Positions 49,915 to 62,443 of a DNA stretch of 64,000 nucleotides are shown here, in pieces. The stretch lies in the NCBI GenBank assembly GCA_029931535.1, contig JAQPZY010001579.1, positions 1,168,501 through 1,232,500 of the forward strand. Reading direction: 5' to 3'. Position 1 is the first letter of the stretch, and every line of letters begins with the position of its first letter. A program made the position numbers and the translations under genes. The notes beneath the pieces are model-generated. The model did no database searches. It saw only the letters and a program-made list of their open reading frames with translations, and was not told the origin of the DNA. This stretch comes from Margaritifera margaritifera (lineage: Eukaryota; Mollusca; Bivalvia; Unionida; Margaritiferidae).

Positions 49915-51285
49915 ATTAGCTCTACTGGTTATACATCAAAAGAGCTTATGGGATAGTCTGTTGTCCGTCGTCCGCCGTCCGTCAATTATCACAAGTTTGT
50001 TATCGCTACTCCTCCTAAACTGCTTGGAGGATTGCCATGAATGTTTGCACGCACATTCATCCCTTGCTCTAGTTGGTCCTGAATAAAAATAGTGCCGCTC
50101 GAACATCCAATATGGACGTCACAGCGGCCGTCTTGAAAAGCTTGTTATCGCTACTCCTCCTGAATGGATGGTCGTATCAACATTATGTTTTCGCTAAAAT
50201 GCTTCTTATGATGTATAGTTTGTTCTAAATGAAAATGGTGCCGATCTGATGGATAATATGGCCATCATAGTGGCCATCTTGAAAATATTGTTATTGCTAC
50301 TCCTCCTGAATGAAAAGTAATATTGCCATGGGGTTTTCAACAGAAGACTTCTTACGATGTCTAGTTGGTCCTGAATGAAAATGGTGCAGATCTGATGGCA
50401 ATATGGCCACCACAGCAGCCAACTTGAAAATATTGTTATCACTACTCCTCCAGAATGGATGGTCGTATTAACATGGGGTTTCACCAGAATGCTTCGTATG
50501 AGTCTAGTTGGTCCTAAATGAAAATAGTGCCGCTCGGACATCCACATCTTCAAAATCTTGCTATGACTACTTTGCTAGAATGGATGGTCGTACCAACATA
50601 GGGTTTTCACTAAAAGACTTCTTATGATGTTTTGTTGGTCCTAAATGAAAATGGTGCCATTCAGACATTCCATACGCTTGCCACAGTGGCCATATATAAG
50701 ATCTTGTTATCACTATTTCTCCTGAATGAATGGTCATATCATATTGGGGTTTTCACCGAAAAACTTATGATGTCTAGTTGTTCGTAAATGAAAATGGTGC
50801 CGATTCGACTTCTAATATGGCTGCCACAATGACCATCTTGAAAATCTTGTTATTACTACTTCTCCTAGATAGTTGGTCATATCGACATTGTGCTTTCACC
50901 AAAAGACTTCTTATGATATCTAGTTGATATTAAATAGAAATGGTGCCAATCTGATATCGAATATGGCCATCATGACACTCATCTTGAAAATCTTGTTGTC
51001 GTTACTCATCCAAAACTGAAAATCACATCAACTTGGGATTTCCACCAGAAGACATCTTATGATGCCTTGTTGGTCCTAAATGAAAATGGTGCAAACTGAC
51101 ATCCCATACGTCCACCACAGCAGCTAATTTGGAAATCTTGTTATCACTCAAGGATATCTGAGAGGGTTTCAACACTCAGCAGTTAAAAGGAAGCAATGAT
51201 CTTATCTTGAATTTGTGGAAATTCTTTTTCAGACAGTAGAGCGTCTGTTCATTCGAGGGACTCTTGATTTTTCAAACAATAGTTA
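49915..51285 (-). mobile_element. tandem-repeat transposable element (copy 2, inverted)
   Basis: This is the reverse complement of the element at 19255. About eight ~146-bp units carry TTGTTATCGCTACTCCTCCT, GAATGGATGGTCGTAT, TTCTTATGATGTCTAGTTGG and TCCTAAATGAAAATGGTGCC. One end carries GTCCGTCGTCCGCCGTCCGT with TATTAGCTCTAC. The other carries the unique arm AGAGGGTTTCAACACTCAGC…GAGGGACTCTTG seen at 19255-19385. It is shorter because the second repeat set is absent. Confidence 0.75.
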
Positions 51286-51656
51286 TTAAAACTAAAAGTG
51301 TGTAATCGTAACATTTAGTCTTCTCCCTTTTCTTTGATTGTCATGTTCTGAGATTTGTAATCTTTGCTGTAGGACTCTTCTGAGTAAATTACGAGAGAAA
51401 CCTAACATAGAAAACCGGATAAACAAAGTTCTTTTCCAGCTTTTTGACCGCCATGTATAAGCCTATCATATGCTGAAAAATGGCGTTAAACCACTCAAAA
51501 CCAAAACCAAAAAAATAGCTACATGCATTTAGCTCTTTTCAATGATGTCCACGCGTTGATATTCTTGGGTGCACAGAGTTAAACTTGTATAAATCCCAGT
51601 TTTGTTTTAAATTCACATTATCAACAAAATTTGGAAGACGTAAAAGAGGGAGTATG

Positions 51657-51806
51657 TAATAAATACAAAACCGCATTCATGTATTTTTCCGAGTCGGGAA
51701 AAAAAATTCGTTTGATATTGCAGCCTGGACCTATTCATACGCTAAATCAAACTCGTTCTTTACGCAAACTCTGAACAAAACACGCGTGTAGTGTTTTGTA
51801 TATAGT
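51657..51806. mobile_element. palindromic MITE copy 3
   Basis: TAATAAATACAAAACCGCAT, CATGTATTTTTCCGAGTCGG, then CTAAATCAAACTCGTTCTTT and ACTCTGAACAAAACACGCGT, GTTTTGTATATA. Same palindromic element as at 6766 and 7137. Confidence 0.75.
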
Positions 51807-51809
51807 GAT

Positions 51810-53050
51810 GCATTAGACATAGACATGAAAAAAACACTATTTGCATAGTCGAAATTGCAGTCATCAATGTATGTTCTGTTAAGTATAACAATATGATCGA
51901 GGGAAAGAGCGTTGGTCAGGTAAAAAAGAAAGGTCAGGGAATGTTCAGTCTGAAAAATTATTTGGAAACACTGATAGAATTTCAGCAATAATTAGCTAAG
52001 AAAACATAACAGTATGGCGATTCCTCCACATATTTCAAAACAAAAACAAAACAAAACTTATAGTTGGAAAACGGGGGACCGATAAACTGCCAACTAACCA
52101 AAAAGGACGTAGACCTCAAAGAGACAATGGATATACACCTTTTCCGATAACGTCTTAGGCGGCCATATTGGACTACAACTCAAAGATTTTGCAATGGATC
52201 ATATAGAATATGACATATAAAATAAATTAATTGAATCTCAGAAAAAAAAAATATTGAAAAAATATACACCACTAGAAGGGGCGGTGCATAAATTCTGTCT
52301 ATGTTTATATTAGCAATTTGTGTGTTGATTTGTATCTGAAAGATCTGTTGAAAATTTGCATAGTTTGGTAGACTTAAATAGAACCAGCTGCCAGCTAGCA
52401 CTCCACATATGTAAATTTATGACTACTGGGACTAAAAATCACCTGCTGGTAACCTTACTTGAAAAGGATTATTATCAGTCTGGAGCATAGTGTGCGAGAC
52501 ATTAAATCCTGGCTGGTGAAAATATTTAAATAGCAGTTCCGGAGCTTTGGCCTTTCTAAGAAAACAGGATATCAGTTAAAGAGAGAAGCTGATTGAAACC
52601 GGGCTATTTTATCAACACTCCTCTAAATATTGCAGTACAATCACGGAAGCCTATTCTAATTGAATCACTGTCACATAAACTAATTCGTTGTATTAAAGCG
52701 ATCAATGTGCTTGGTATAAATGAGGGAATCGTGTGAATCGATTCGCATTAAAATCGGCAGGAGAAGTATCAGAGCGGACCCGGTGGAGGACCATCTCTAA
52801 TAGCAAAGAGAGAGTCTAGAACCCTGAAGAGACGACTCCAGAAAGGCACGGTTGCCGATGCTTATATTTCGTTTTAGTGCAAGGTAAGGTTATTACATTA
52901 CATTATTTTGCAACCTTGACTTTTTGCAGGCCGACTTTGCAACAAGATATGATAACTTATTTAACAAAAAATAATATCGATGAGTCAGCTGTTGTCGCAC
53001 TATAGTCTTTTAAATGGAGAACACTAGAGTAAAAAATAAATAACAAAAAA
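51810..53050. other. unassigned stretch with one possible splice donor
   Basis: No recognisable coding sequence. A denser segment at 52730-52884 ends GTGCAAG|GTAAGG and could be an untranslated exon of an unseen plus-strand gene, but nothing else supports this. Confidence 0.25.
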
Positions 53051-53054
53051 TAAA

Positions 53055-53165
53055 AAATACCGCCGACTTTGAATGGCGAGAACCATTTACCACAACCTGA
53101 CATCGAACCCAGATGGCTGAGGTGCTAAGTGAGTGTGTCAACACTACTCTAACTAGGCCACTATA
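53055..53165 (-). mobile_element. tRNA-derived SINE head
   Basis: The minus strand reads GTGGCCTAGTTAGAGTAGTG (A-box like), then CATCTGGGTTCGATGTCAGG with a B-box GGGTTCGATG. Only the tRNA-like head is evident. Confidence 0.65.
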
Positions 53166-53169
53166 TTAT

Positions 53170-55078
53170 TGTTACCATATATATTTCGTGAAATAATCCA
53201 GAAAAAAGATAAATCATTTATTGATAATGAACCAATCAACTGACTGTCTACCTTAAAATGCTTAATAGAGAAATATACCTCATTAAACGGTTCTTTCGCA
53301 TTTCGGTTATGTAAAAAGTTCATAAGTTTTTTTAAACTGCCATAATTCCAGTAATATCGTTTAATATATGTTCTCTCATTTTTTATATTTTTCACAAAGA
53401 AGGAATAAATGTGTCATTTATAGACAGGTTTTGTAAATTGCACCACTACTTTTGCAATCTGCATGTAATTTAAATGAAACTCACCCTAAAGAGCAATGGA
53501 ATTAAAATTACAACACATTCTGTTCATTCGAACAGTTTGCAAATGGCGTCCTTGTTCAGAAGCTACAATTCTTGAAGGATGTTCTAATTTTACCAATACA
53601 ACGTCGGTATTTATAAGGAACTATTTTTTCAGATAGTACCGAATTTTTAAACATCTTTTAAGTGCCTGTATAACGCACATTATGGTAAAGAGTTAAACTT
53701 GAATTCAACTCCTTAATGAAGTTACGGTGTACACAAAGTGGACTGACTTTGGTGTAGGGAGTTGCTGAGAGTACTTGTCTGACATAAGCTGGTGAAATTC
53801 TGGCACTTGTATTTAACTCATCAGGTGTAAATTACACTCTACACCACAGACACTAATTGACCAAAATTGGTAGATTACCTAATGTGTTAGATTTTATACA
53901 TAAAAAAATATTAACTGCAGGTGGTAACTCCATGGGTCGTGAATCACTAAAGTCTAACAGCCCAAATAACAGTGTAGCATGGTCCTAGCTACAGATGTAA
54001 CCCATTGGATATTACAAAGTGTAGTTGGATGTAAATCAGACGCACCTTACATGGCATGAGTGGAAAATGGTCAATACACTTGTGTATAATGTATCTGAGC
54101 GATCGCGAAAAAGTAAATGAAGTTGTCATAATTTGTTGTATAATTGTCATTAAACAAATATTAAGTAAAACAAGTCTTAATGGAGATCCTCAAATTAAGG
54201 GCACCTGTTCATAAATAACTACATTCAAGAACCATCTTAATTTCCTTTACATAATTTTCTTTATAAAAGACACCTGTTCACAAAAGACAATTTATTGGTC
54301 CCCGGGTGTCATTTATAGACAGATTTTGCAAATTGCAGCAGATAAGGCACCAATACTCTTGCAAACTGCATGCAATTTAAATGAAACTTCGATTTATAAG
54401 TATAGACACTTATTTAATCGTTAATCTGTGAACACACTGTCCACATGTAATTGCGATAGATGTATTGTAGTGCGATACAAATGAGTTTTATAGTTTACGA
54501 AAAAATCTATCAGCGAGCGTCTATGCTGCATTATCAGTTCTATAATAGTATGAAAACGTACAAGTCAAATGATGCAGATGTTACGAACAAAGTAAAAAAA
54601 AAATTCTATAATTTTAATTGATTCTTATACTATAAACATGCTTACACTACCGTGGTATCTTTAAAAAAAGACAACAGTTCGCTATTGCTGACGTGCTATT
54701 CGTTTCTTTACCTTTGATATAGAGGATGTGAACAATTACATTCGTTTTAATTCATGTTTATATACACATACATTTGTACGTGTGAAAGGGTATTTATAGG
54801 CATTGTTTTTTAATCGATCCCGATCTCTGTGTTGAAATATTAAACAAATAAACAAATACAGATGTACAGCATTTAGTAATATTCGAGTAGTATGGTCACG
54901 TAACGCCTCAATACGTGGTCTGAGATGCGAATAGCAGGTAGACCTCGAGATGCTTTCACACTAATTTCTGTGGTGATAGAAGTTTATTTACTGCTGTCGC
55001 CAATGGGATGAAATCGTTTTAATGCACAGTAATGTATTCACCATTCAGTGTGCTACCGAGTAAAAGCTTGCGCTATAA

Positions 55079-55080
<2 letters not shown>
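53170..55080. other. unassigned AT-rich stretch
   Basis: Two similar segments (53405-53480 and 54305-54380) share GTGTCATTTATAGACAG.TTTT and CTTTTGCAA.CTGCATG.AATTTAAATGAAAC about 900 bp apart, showing a dispersed repeat. I see no gene. Confidence 0.5.

Positions 55081-55082
<2 letters not shown>

Positions 55083-55161
<79 letters not shown>
55083..55161. repeat. (CT)n microsatellite, ~39 copies
   Basis: A pure CT run of about 79 nt. Confidence 0.99.
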
Positions 55162-55165
<4 letters not shown>

Positions 55166-57262
55166 GATATATACAGCGATCATAATTGCTTTGGCAAAGT
55201 ATGCCAGACACTCTTTATTGCCTGTACCTCTTTCCTAGACACCGTTGCATGCATGGTCATGCAATTTTATATGTGCTTTCATATTTATCACTTATGTTAA
55301 CACCCATAAAAAGTAAATTGTCGTTGTAATGACCTACGTTTCTTGTTATTCTTGTAAGCATAGAAAACACTAAAATGGTAGATGGATTGACCTCTGACAT
55401 ACTGATCTGATCTGCATGTTTTTATTGCTCATGTTTATATCACAGGCGCTAAATTTAAAAATATATTTTAAGCCAGAAAATCTTGGAAACAGTAGAGACT
55501 GCTAATGTTGAAAATTCAGTTTATAACATAATAATGTTTACCGTTATTAGCATCATGGCATAGCGTCGGAAAATTTGAGCAACGCCATATGGTAGCACAA
55601 CGGAGAATTCCAAAGTCCGTTATTCTTATAACAGAATCTCAATTTCGAATTTATTTGTTATAAAACTTACAGGGGCGGATTCCGAAATATTGTTGCGGGG
55701 TGGGGTGTGGGGTGGGGAGCGAAAACAAGTAAGCGAGAGATCTGTACAATGCAACCTCCGATGGGACCCAGGGGGCGAAGCTCATGCATTTTAAGCGTTT
55801 CCAGGGCATAATTTTAACCATCTAACTGTAAAGATAAGTTACTCCAGGAAACGTTCCGGTTGTTTCGCGCTCATTATTTCACGTGTTAGGGACCCAAGAT
55901 GGGATGTTCTTTAGAGCCCGAACAAGAATATATGTACAGGCTATTTCAGGGTCTGAAATTTGTTGTCAACAAAAATCCCAGCTCTTGCACCCCTCCCCCC
56001 CCCCCTTAACACACAAACACACACACACACGACAATTATATGGTTGGTATCGTTAGATACAACTAAGGGTATAACTTTCACTATATCATTCGTAGTTTCA
56101 CAAACGTTGTCTTTGGTATCCAAGTCGAACTGTTACCCACTCGCCTTTTATAAAAGGTTTCACTGCTTTAGAAGAATTTCTTTTCCCGTACAACAGTTAG
56201 CATTTTTCTTTTTTCTAGCAACTTAGTTCTTTGGAGTCATCTACTAATTTGCATTTGATACGTCTTTTAAAATCATAGTAGTGAAATTCTTGAATAAAAG
56301 ACTTCATAAGTATGGAATACTGCAGGCTAGAAACAAAATTCATCGTTCGGGGCCAACCATTTCATTATTGTAGGGTGGGGGCAGGAAGCCTAATATGTTT
56401 TTTTTTTAAATAAATGTCCAGCTCCCAAAGAGCTTGATTTTATAGAGAAAAGGAACTAATTCTATCCATTATATTAGCAAAAAATATCTTCAGACAAAAA
56501 GAAATAAAAAAATAAATATCTTGATTGGCAAGACGCCCCCGCCCCCTCCCCGCCCCCCCAAATTAAATTGTGGGTCCCATACAGAGCGTTCTTTACTACG
56601 CTATTCTCTACTGCAAAGTATAGTGCTACCTTTATTTGTGTACTCGCAAGTTAAGATTGTTTACTTCATCTGTTACGGTGTGCATAGCGAGAAACCGTAT
56701 CATACTCCATGTTCATCTGTTAATGTGCACGTAGTGAGAAACCGTATTAAACTCCATATTCATCAAACATATAAAATATATACAACCATGGAACGTTCCA
56801 TAAAACAGTTGATGCTCGGCTTTTTTTCCAGCCTGACATTTACTAACAACGCAATATTGAAACAATTGCAGTTTTACGAACGCGTGTGCTTTCTGAAATT
56901 AAAAGAAAATAATAATAATTAAAACAATATTGGTTACCTCCTCTTGATGGAAACAAAGAAGAAAAATATGCTTCGTGCAGGCTTCCTCATAATCTAAAAT
57001 AGTACTATAAAGGTGTAAATTTTACAAATATATCTACATTTTCAAAAGTTTAGCTACTGTCTTGAATGGAGGTAGATACATTTTAACAGTTCTGGATTAC
57101 TTATATTCTTGTTTATCGCCATCTTGTATAGCTGATATGAGACCTTAAAAAACTTTACAAGTACAAAACTATCAAGACACAGGCAATGTTTTCGAAATTA
57201 TTAAGAATTACTAGACTACTCATATTTATGTGTTTTTACATCCTTTAGAGGGATACGAGAAC
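55162..57262. other. unassigned stretch with one transposon-like end
   Basis: CAGGGGCGGATTCCGAAATA at 55671 followed by a G-rich stretch resembles the start of a common invertebrate hAT-type element, but no opposite end was found. A short tandem (GAGAAACCGTATCATACTCC / GAGAAACCGTATTAAACTCC) lies at 56690-56760. A 133-codon plus-strand open frame at 56521-56922 matches no known family and starts in a C-rich tract, so I do not call it a gene. Confidence 0.4.
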
Positions 57263-57263
57263 A

Positions 57264-57323
<60 letters not shown>

Positions 57324-57325
57324 AT
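57264..57325. repeat. (AAAT)n microsatellite
   Basis: About 15 copies of AAAT/TAAA. Confidence 0.98.
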
Positions 57326-58461
57326 TAATTAATTACTGGACCAGTAAGACTGAACGATATCATGTCAAAAATTTTAAAAATAAATAATACTGTGCCAATT
57401 AGACTATGAAGAGAATTAGCGAACACTAATATGATCTTTTTTTACGCATAATAAACAATGGCGCAGAGCTACATTACATTGATATCAACAATTTTCAGAG
57501 AGGCGACATAAATATTTCACTAATTTAACATGAAAGCAATACTGTTGGTATCTAGAGATAATACACATTCATTTACAAGTTTGGATGGGATAAAAGTGTG
57601 GTCAAGGCAAGTTATATTACATAATAATATTAAGAGAATAAAAGTCAATTTCTTGATTTAAAACATAAAAATATAGACGACAATGCCTTAGAAAAGATTC
57701 ACACTTGCATATTACTTTCAATGATGAAAACATCGAGATATGTTGCATCAACCCTGAAAGCAAGCTTGTTAAGACACCGAATTACGAAAAAAGAATACAT
57801 TAAGTATTTAATGTGGGTATATATAATAGATTCGTAAACGACCAAATTTACAGCTTGAAGATTTCTTAAATTTAAGAAGGTGAATTTATAATGATTGCAG
57901 AGAGAGAGAGAGAGACAGAGATAGAGACAGAGACAAAGAGAGAGAATTTATAAAAAAAAACTAAGTTGGATTAAAAGCAGCACTCGGTGATTTGATATAT
58001 GAAGTACATGTAGTGTTTTAGAATCAACCACATGAATGGTCAAATTTGACATAGAGGATTGAACAAAAGTTGCAAATTGCTGCCAATAAAAGTACCTGCT
58101 GTATGCGGTCGTTCTATTGGCTTGTTGATAGCAACTGAAAACAATTATCATTGTTGATAGCAACTGAAAACAAGTTATCAACTGAAAACAATTTATCAAT
58201 CATAAAGTATTCTCAAGATCTTTTTACAAAAATAAGTATTTGAGACATCTTTACTACGATCCTGACAGTTCAGGTGATTACACAAATATAATCCAACTGT
58301 GGACAAAATTTAAACGGGACAAGCCAGAAGTTGGAATACATTGGATCTATCTTACACATTACACAAGCAAGGTACAAAAGGATTTCTGTACTTAAGGGTC
58401 TATGTAAGTCACGTTGATGGCCCATGACAGGCAGATATTGTTGACATGCATGCATATGAAC

Positions 58462-58465
<4 letters not shown>

Positions 58466-58517
<52 letters not shown>
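58466..58517. repeat. (TA)n microsatellite
   Basis: A pure TA run of about 50 nt. Confidence 0.97.
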
Positions 58518-58518
<1 letters not shown>

Positions 58519-58796
58519 GATATACTATTGGTCTAAAAAATGAAGAAAAAAAACAAGAATATAAAATACACGATTCTTTTAATGATATCTTTAACAAGTG
58601 AAAGTTTGAAAATGTTTAGTTTGATGAAGGGAAAGGGTTTTGCAACAAAAAAAAGTTATGGATCGACTGGAAAAGGACAATATTGAAACATCTGTCGAGA
58701 CAATGTTTAACAGAACCATAAAAACCCCCGAGTGTGATATTATTTCTTTCTAAATGAAATCAGAAAAGGGTGAACCTTTTACCAAATTTAATTGAT

Positions 58797-59106
58797 GATT
58801 ACAGTAACACTCATCAGAGATCATTAGACATGACTTTGCTTGTTACAGTAACACTCATCAGAGAGCATTAGACATGACTTTGCTTGTTACAGGAACACTC
58901 ATCAGAGCGCATTAGACATGACTTTGCTTGTTACAGTAACACTCATCAGAGAGCATTAGACATGACATTGCTTGTTACAGTAACACTCATCAGAGAGCAT
59001 TAGACATGACTTTTCTTGTTACAGGAACACTCATCATAGAGTATTAGACATGACTTCGGTTGTTACAGTAACACTCGTCAGAGATCATTAGACATGACTT
59101 CGCTTG
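58797..59106. repeat. 44-bp minisatellite, ~7 copies
   Basis: The unit reads GTTACAGTAACACTCATCAG then AGAGCATTAGACATGACTTTGCTT. Copies are very similar, so the array looks young. Confidence 0.97.
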
Positions 59107-59214
59107 AAGCAAACAAGGAAGAAAACAAATAAAAAATTTTGGATCAGTCTATTCGGTTACCTAACAACTGATACAATTCACATTTAGAAAGCTTAATTTA
59201 AAAATGGGTGAAAC

Positions 59215-59465
59215 AGAATTTCAAAATACAAAGCATTTATTGAAAAGGACAGCCTTCCCTACTTTAAGGAAGAAACATTTAAAATCAGGAAAGCAGTGTT
59301 ATGTGATATAGTCGTTTACAAACTGGAAGACTTTTACTAACAAGAGCTATCACTGTCTGGCAAACAAAATTACATATACAAAGTTGGAAAGATTCTAAAC
59401 ATAAAACGAGCGAACGATAAACGTATGTACTTGTTAAATGGAAAGAATCTGAATATAACACTTAA
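59215..59465 (+). pseudogene. degraded Polinton/Maverick-like integrase C-terminus
   Basis: An interrupted coding fragment. The first part shows RISKYKAF, FKEETFKIRK and VVYKLEDFY, then an in-frame TAA at 59338. It continues QELSLS and YKVGKILNIKR. A one-base slip near 59433 leads to VKWKESEYNT before another stop. The order (a basic linker RISKYK, the E.F.I.K / YKLeD strand segment, FYxxEL, then a chromodomain YxVxKILxxR…YLVKWK…NTW) is that of the C-terminal part of Polinton/Maverick retroviral-type integrases. The catalytic DDE core was not found upstream; a 44-bp minisatellite lies there instead. A chromodomain integrase of a Gypsy-type element is the main alternative. Confidence 0.6.
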
Positions 59466-59488
59466 AATAAACGGAGAAAGCAAAAATT

Positions 59489-59602
59489 AAGGAGTACAAA
59501 ATCTTTGAGTTTTTGAAAGATAATGCGTTTGTAGATTATGACAATGTAAAAAAACACGGCTCATTAGATCATAAACGATTTAAAAACATGCACAATATGT
59601 AA
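59489..59602 (+). pseudogene. coding-like fragment after the integrase remnant
   Basis: A 37-codon plus-strand reading starts KEYKIFEFLKDNAFV and runs on with charged and hydrophobic residues in protein-like proportion to a TAA. It has no ATG and overlaps the end of the preceding fragment in another frame. I do not recognise it; it could be a shifted continuation or chance. Confidence 0.3.
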
Positions 59603-59781
59603 CTTTGTCTTAATTACAAAATGAGAGGAAAAAAAGGAAGTACATCCAAAAAAATCACCAGTAAGTAATAAAATGGTACATATTAAAAATGTCATAAGGT
59701 GACTACTATCTACTAATATTCAAGCAGGCAATAAATGATATAGCAAAGGAAATGAAAAGAGATATCATTCATAAAGATGAA

Positions 59782-59939
59782 GTTGTTTCCAATTGCATCT
59801 AAAAAAAGCTTTGTCACAGATATTGCAGTGGCTATAGCAGCTATTGTTACACCTGTTGCATTAAACAACTATTTCAATATTTCTTCTAACCTTAACTTTT
59901 CCCTAATTTTCTCGTTAACTTCTTCAATGTTTTCTCTGA
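59782..59939 (-). pseudogene. coiled-coil plus membrane-segment fragment
   Basis: The minus-strand frame reads ENIEEVNEKIREKLRLEEIL (charged, helix-forming). After one TAG it continues NATGVTIAAIATAISV and TKLFLDAI, a hydrophobic stretch long enough for a membrane helix. A charged helix followed by a C-terminal hydrophobic segment is consistent with a structural or membrane protein of a virus-like element, but I recognise no family. Confidence 0.4.
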
Positions 59940-60215
59940 AAATTCTAATCAACTGTGTTAGGTATCCACTTAATAGTGTTTTAAAAATAATTGTTAACTT
60001 TTTCCAATGGTTCCTGTGTTACTGCTTTTTGTGTCAACCTCTTTATTTACTACTGTCTTATTTAAACCCTTCACTCTGTCTTTATATATTTCAACATAAA
60101 ATTTCATAGATTCTGTTTTTACATAATTCATCCCTTAATTATAATTCTTTTTCAAGTTGTGTAATGAATAATCTTTTTCTGCAGGTAAAAACTCTTCATT
60201 TCGAATTATGCGCTA

Positions 60216-60474
60216 TTTCGCAAGCAAAGTCTTAGCTTTTCTTACCAGTTGATCAAATGGCTCGTTTGTCTTTATTGTTTGTATCTTTATTACCTCAGGT
60301 ACTTTAGTTTGGTTGTTTTTGTATAATAGTGGGTTAAACAGATATTTACGTTCCATATCCTCAACAGGACGTTATCATTGGTATTTGTCGATTTGCTTTG
60401 TATAATGTTTCAATAAACTTCTTGCCTGACTTGCCTGTTATAATGCTAAGTGTTAACGTCATCTTGCTGTTACC
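60216..60474 (-). pseudogene. frameshifted coding-like fragment
   Basis: The minus strand has a stop-free frame with MTLTLSIITGKSGKKFIETL to a TGA at 60361. The frame then shifts by one base at 60365 and stays open for 50 codons, with MERKYLFNPLLYKN and KVPEVIKIQTIKTNEPFDQL, to a TAG at 60213. The composition is protein-like across the shift, suggesting one broken gene. Family unknown. Confidence 0.4.
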
Positions 60475-60593
60475 TTTCTTGGAAAGTTTAGCTATGACTT
60501 ACCATCATAATCATGCTGTACGTAATAAAAGATACTAAAGAGTTTTATTTGTTATTTGTAAGTCATTTCTTATCAACGTGTTTTTCACTTATG

Positions 60594-60794
60594 TCAAATT
60601 AAATTGTACCTGCTCTTTGAACTCGTCAGTAAGTTATAGTGGAACTTTTTAGGGCTAACATCTTCACCAGATTTGGTTTCGGCAATATCCGGTCTGGTAT
60701 GACTAAAATCGCATACAGTATCATCAATTTCTGTTTGAACTTGTGTATTTACCATATCATCATCTTCATATAACGGATTTTCAAATGCTTTCAT
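60594..60794 (-). pseudogene. small acidic ORF, probably 5' part of the same broken gene
   Basis: A 66-codon frame starts MKAFENPLYEDDDMVNTQVQ and is rich in D, E and T. Near its end (about 60630) a second frame gives DEFKEQVQFNL before a stop, hinting at a one-base shift. It lies upstream, on the same strand, of the fragments at 60216-60474 and 59782-59939. No known family. Confidence 0.4.
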
Positions 60795-60886
60795 TTAATT
60801 ACATTCACCACCATTTGTCATTTATAGTGCTAGAAAACACAAAAAAGGTTGCACATTCGGTGTACGCCATTTATCGAACAATAAAG

Positions 60887-61080
60887 TTGGTTGTTTGTTT
60901 ATTTATAACTGCATGTTTAGCACTTTAGTTGGCTATATCATGCCGTGAAAATATGAGCTAAGTGCTTTTTCGAAGGACATGTCGAGGCATCTTACCCGGG
61001 ATGACCTCTGTATGTATCTAACCCGCGACCCTTGGGTTACTAGTCTGACGGTCTACGAACAGAGCCACTATAGCTACATC
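60887..61080 (-). mobile_element. tRNA-derived SINE
   Basis: The minus strand has GATGTAGCTATAGTGGCTCT at the head and AAGGGTCGCGGGTTAGATAC (B-box GGGTTAGATAC). The body has CATGTCCTTCGAAAAAGCAC and GGCATGATATAGCC, and the tail AAATAAACAAACAACC. It appears inserted within the decayed 59-64 kb element. Confidence 0.75.
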
Positions 61081-61084
61081 AAAC

Positions 61085-62185
61085 GATAAAGGCTAAAAGC
61101 CATGCTTAAGCACACGTCACTATTCCGTTATTTAAATAGCGAAGATTTATCATTGATATATGGACAATAGTCAGCGACAGATTTGTACCTTGCAGAGCAC
61201 TCCTGTGCAAAGCACAATTAACTGGAGAAGGAACTGAGATTTGTGGATGATGCACCGACGGTGCACCTCATCTACAATCACGAAGAAATACAGTCGATAG
61301 AAACTTAAGAGTGCAAACAAGAATTTAACGTAACTATTGCAAACTGAACATGCAAAGAGATAACAGGTAAACATTTGACTGATAAATATTTGGAAAATAT
61401 GGATCTGAAAATAAATTAAGAGTACACGAGAAATCTTTGTCAATGCTAGATCTGCTAACATTTCCAAGTCATTGTCAAATGTTGTAATCTACACTCTAAC
61501 ACTGATTAGCAGATTTCTTCAAATCAGTAATTAGACAGTTTGTAAAATAAATTGAAGGAAAATTACATGAATGAAAATGGAATTAGAGTTTTAAGTGGAT
61601 TGTTGTCATTTTGGCAAGGCTGGCCTCTACATGCATTGAGTACTAGCCTTATAACTTTTAAACATATGAACTTCAAAAAGAGAACGAAAGAGCCGTGCCG
61701 AGTGCAATGTGCATGGAGATGCAGACTCTACAAAGCAGAACAGAAAAATTAGAAGAAAGGGAAGTTACTGAATATATGCTATATAAAAAAACATGTATTG
61801 TGTGCTTTGCAATTGTTGTTATTACAAGAGCAGCTGCTTATCATACAAGAAACGTATTACATGGAAATTAAATTAAATAAATGTGTTCTGAATCTCTTCG
61901 GTGAGACATCTTGAGTTATTTTTTCTCCAGCTCTCTTTTATCGAAGGCACTTAATAATGTTTTTAAATACGTTATTGCTGGTATCATATGTCATTTGTTT
62001 TAACATTGTAAACATTTTCTTTGTTGCTCAGGATCAGACAAATCAAATGATGCACATGGTCTGAAATGTTGAATATGAAGGTAATCCTCATTTACAGTTT
62101 CAGTATTAGTAAAATTTAGACACCTTAGGTATTAGTCAATAGACGCAACACCGATTATTTTGAGCGTGGTATCTGATTTAACATT
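61085..62185. other. unassigned stretch within the decayed element region
   Basis: AT-rich, with a 66-codon plus-strand frame at 61552-61752 that resembles nothing known. No repeat was recognised. Confidence 0.4.
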
Positions 62186-62191
62186 ATTTTA

Positions 62192-62443
62192 ATGCTTGTA
62201 AAATTATGTTTCTTGCTAAGTTTAATATCTAGTGGTTTTCATCATTGTGGTATCTTTATTTCTCATTTTTCCAATAATGATCTCTGTTATTATTTTACCA
62301 TCGTTTCTACGACAAAAAATGTAGATAGTGACAACAATTTAGATATAGATATTGAATGTTTTGAAAACATGATTCGAAAGTTATCCTCACCCCGAGCAAT
62401 ACGTACACGATGCACATTACTAACTACAACTGAAAATTGTTAG
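62192..62443 (+). pseudogene. unrecognised small coding-like ORF
   Basis: An 83-codon frame. Its first third is hydrophobic (MLVKLCFLLSLISSGF, signal-peptide-like) and the rest is charged, with DNNLDIDIECFENMIRKLSS and PRAIRTRC. The second half looks like protein; the first could be chance AT-rich sequence. Family unknown. Confidence 0.35.

Noticed and set aside
56521..56922. 133-codon plus-strand open frame
   Set aside because: It starts in a C-rich tract giving poly-proline, the rest is not protein-like in any family I know, and the short tandem inside it argues against a gene.
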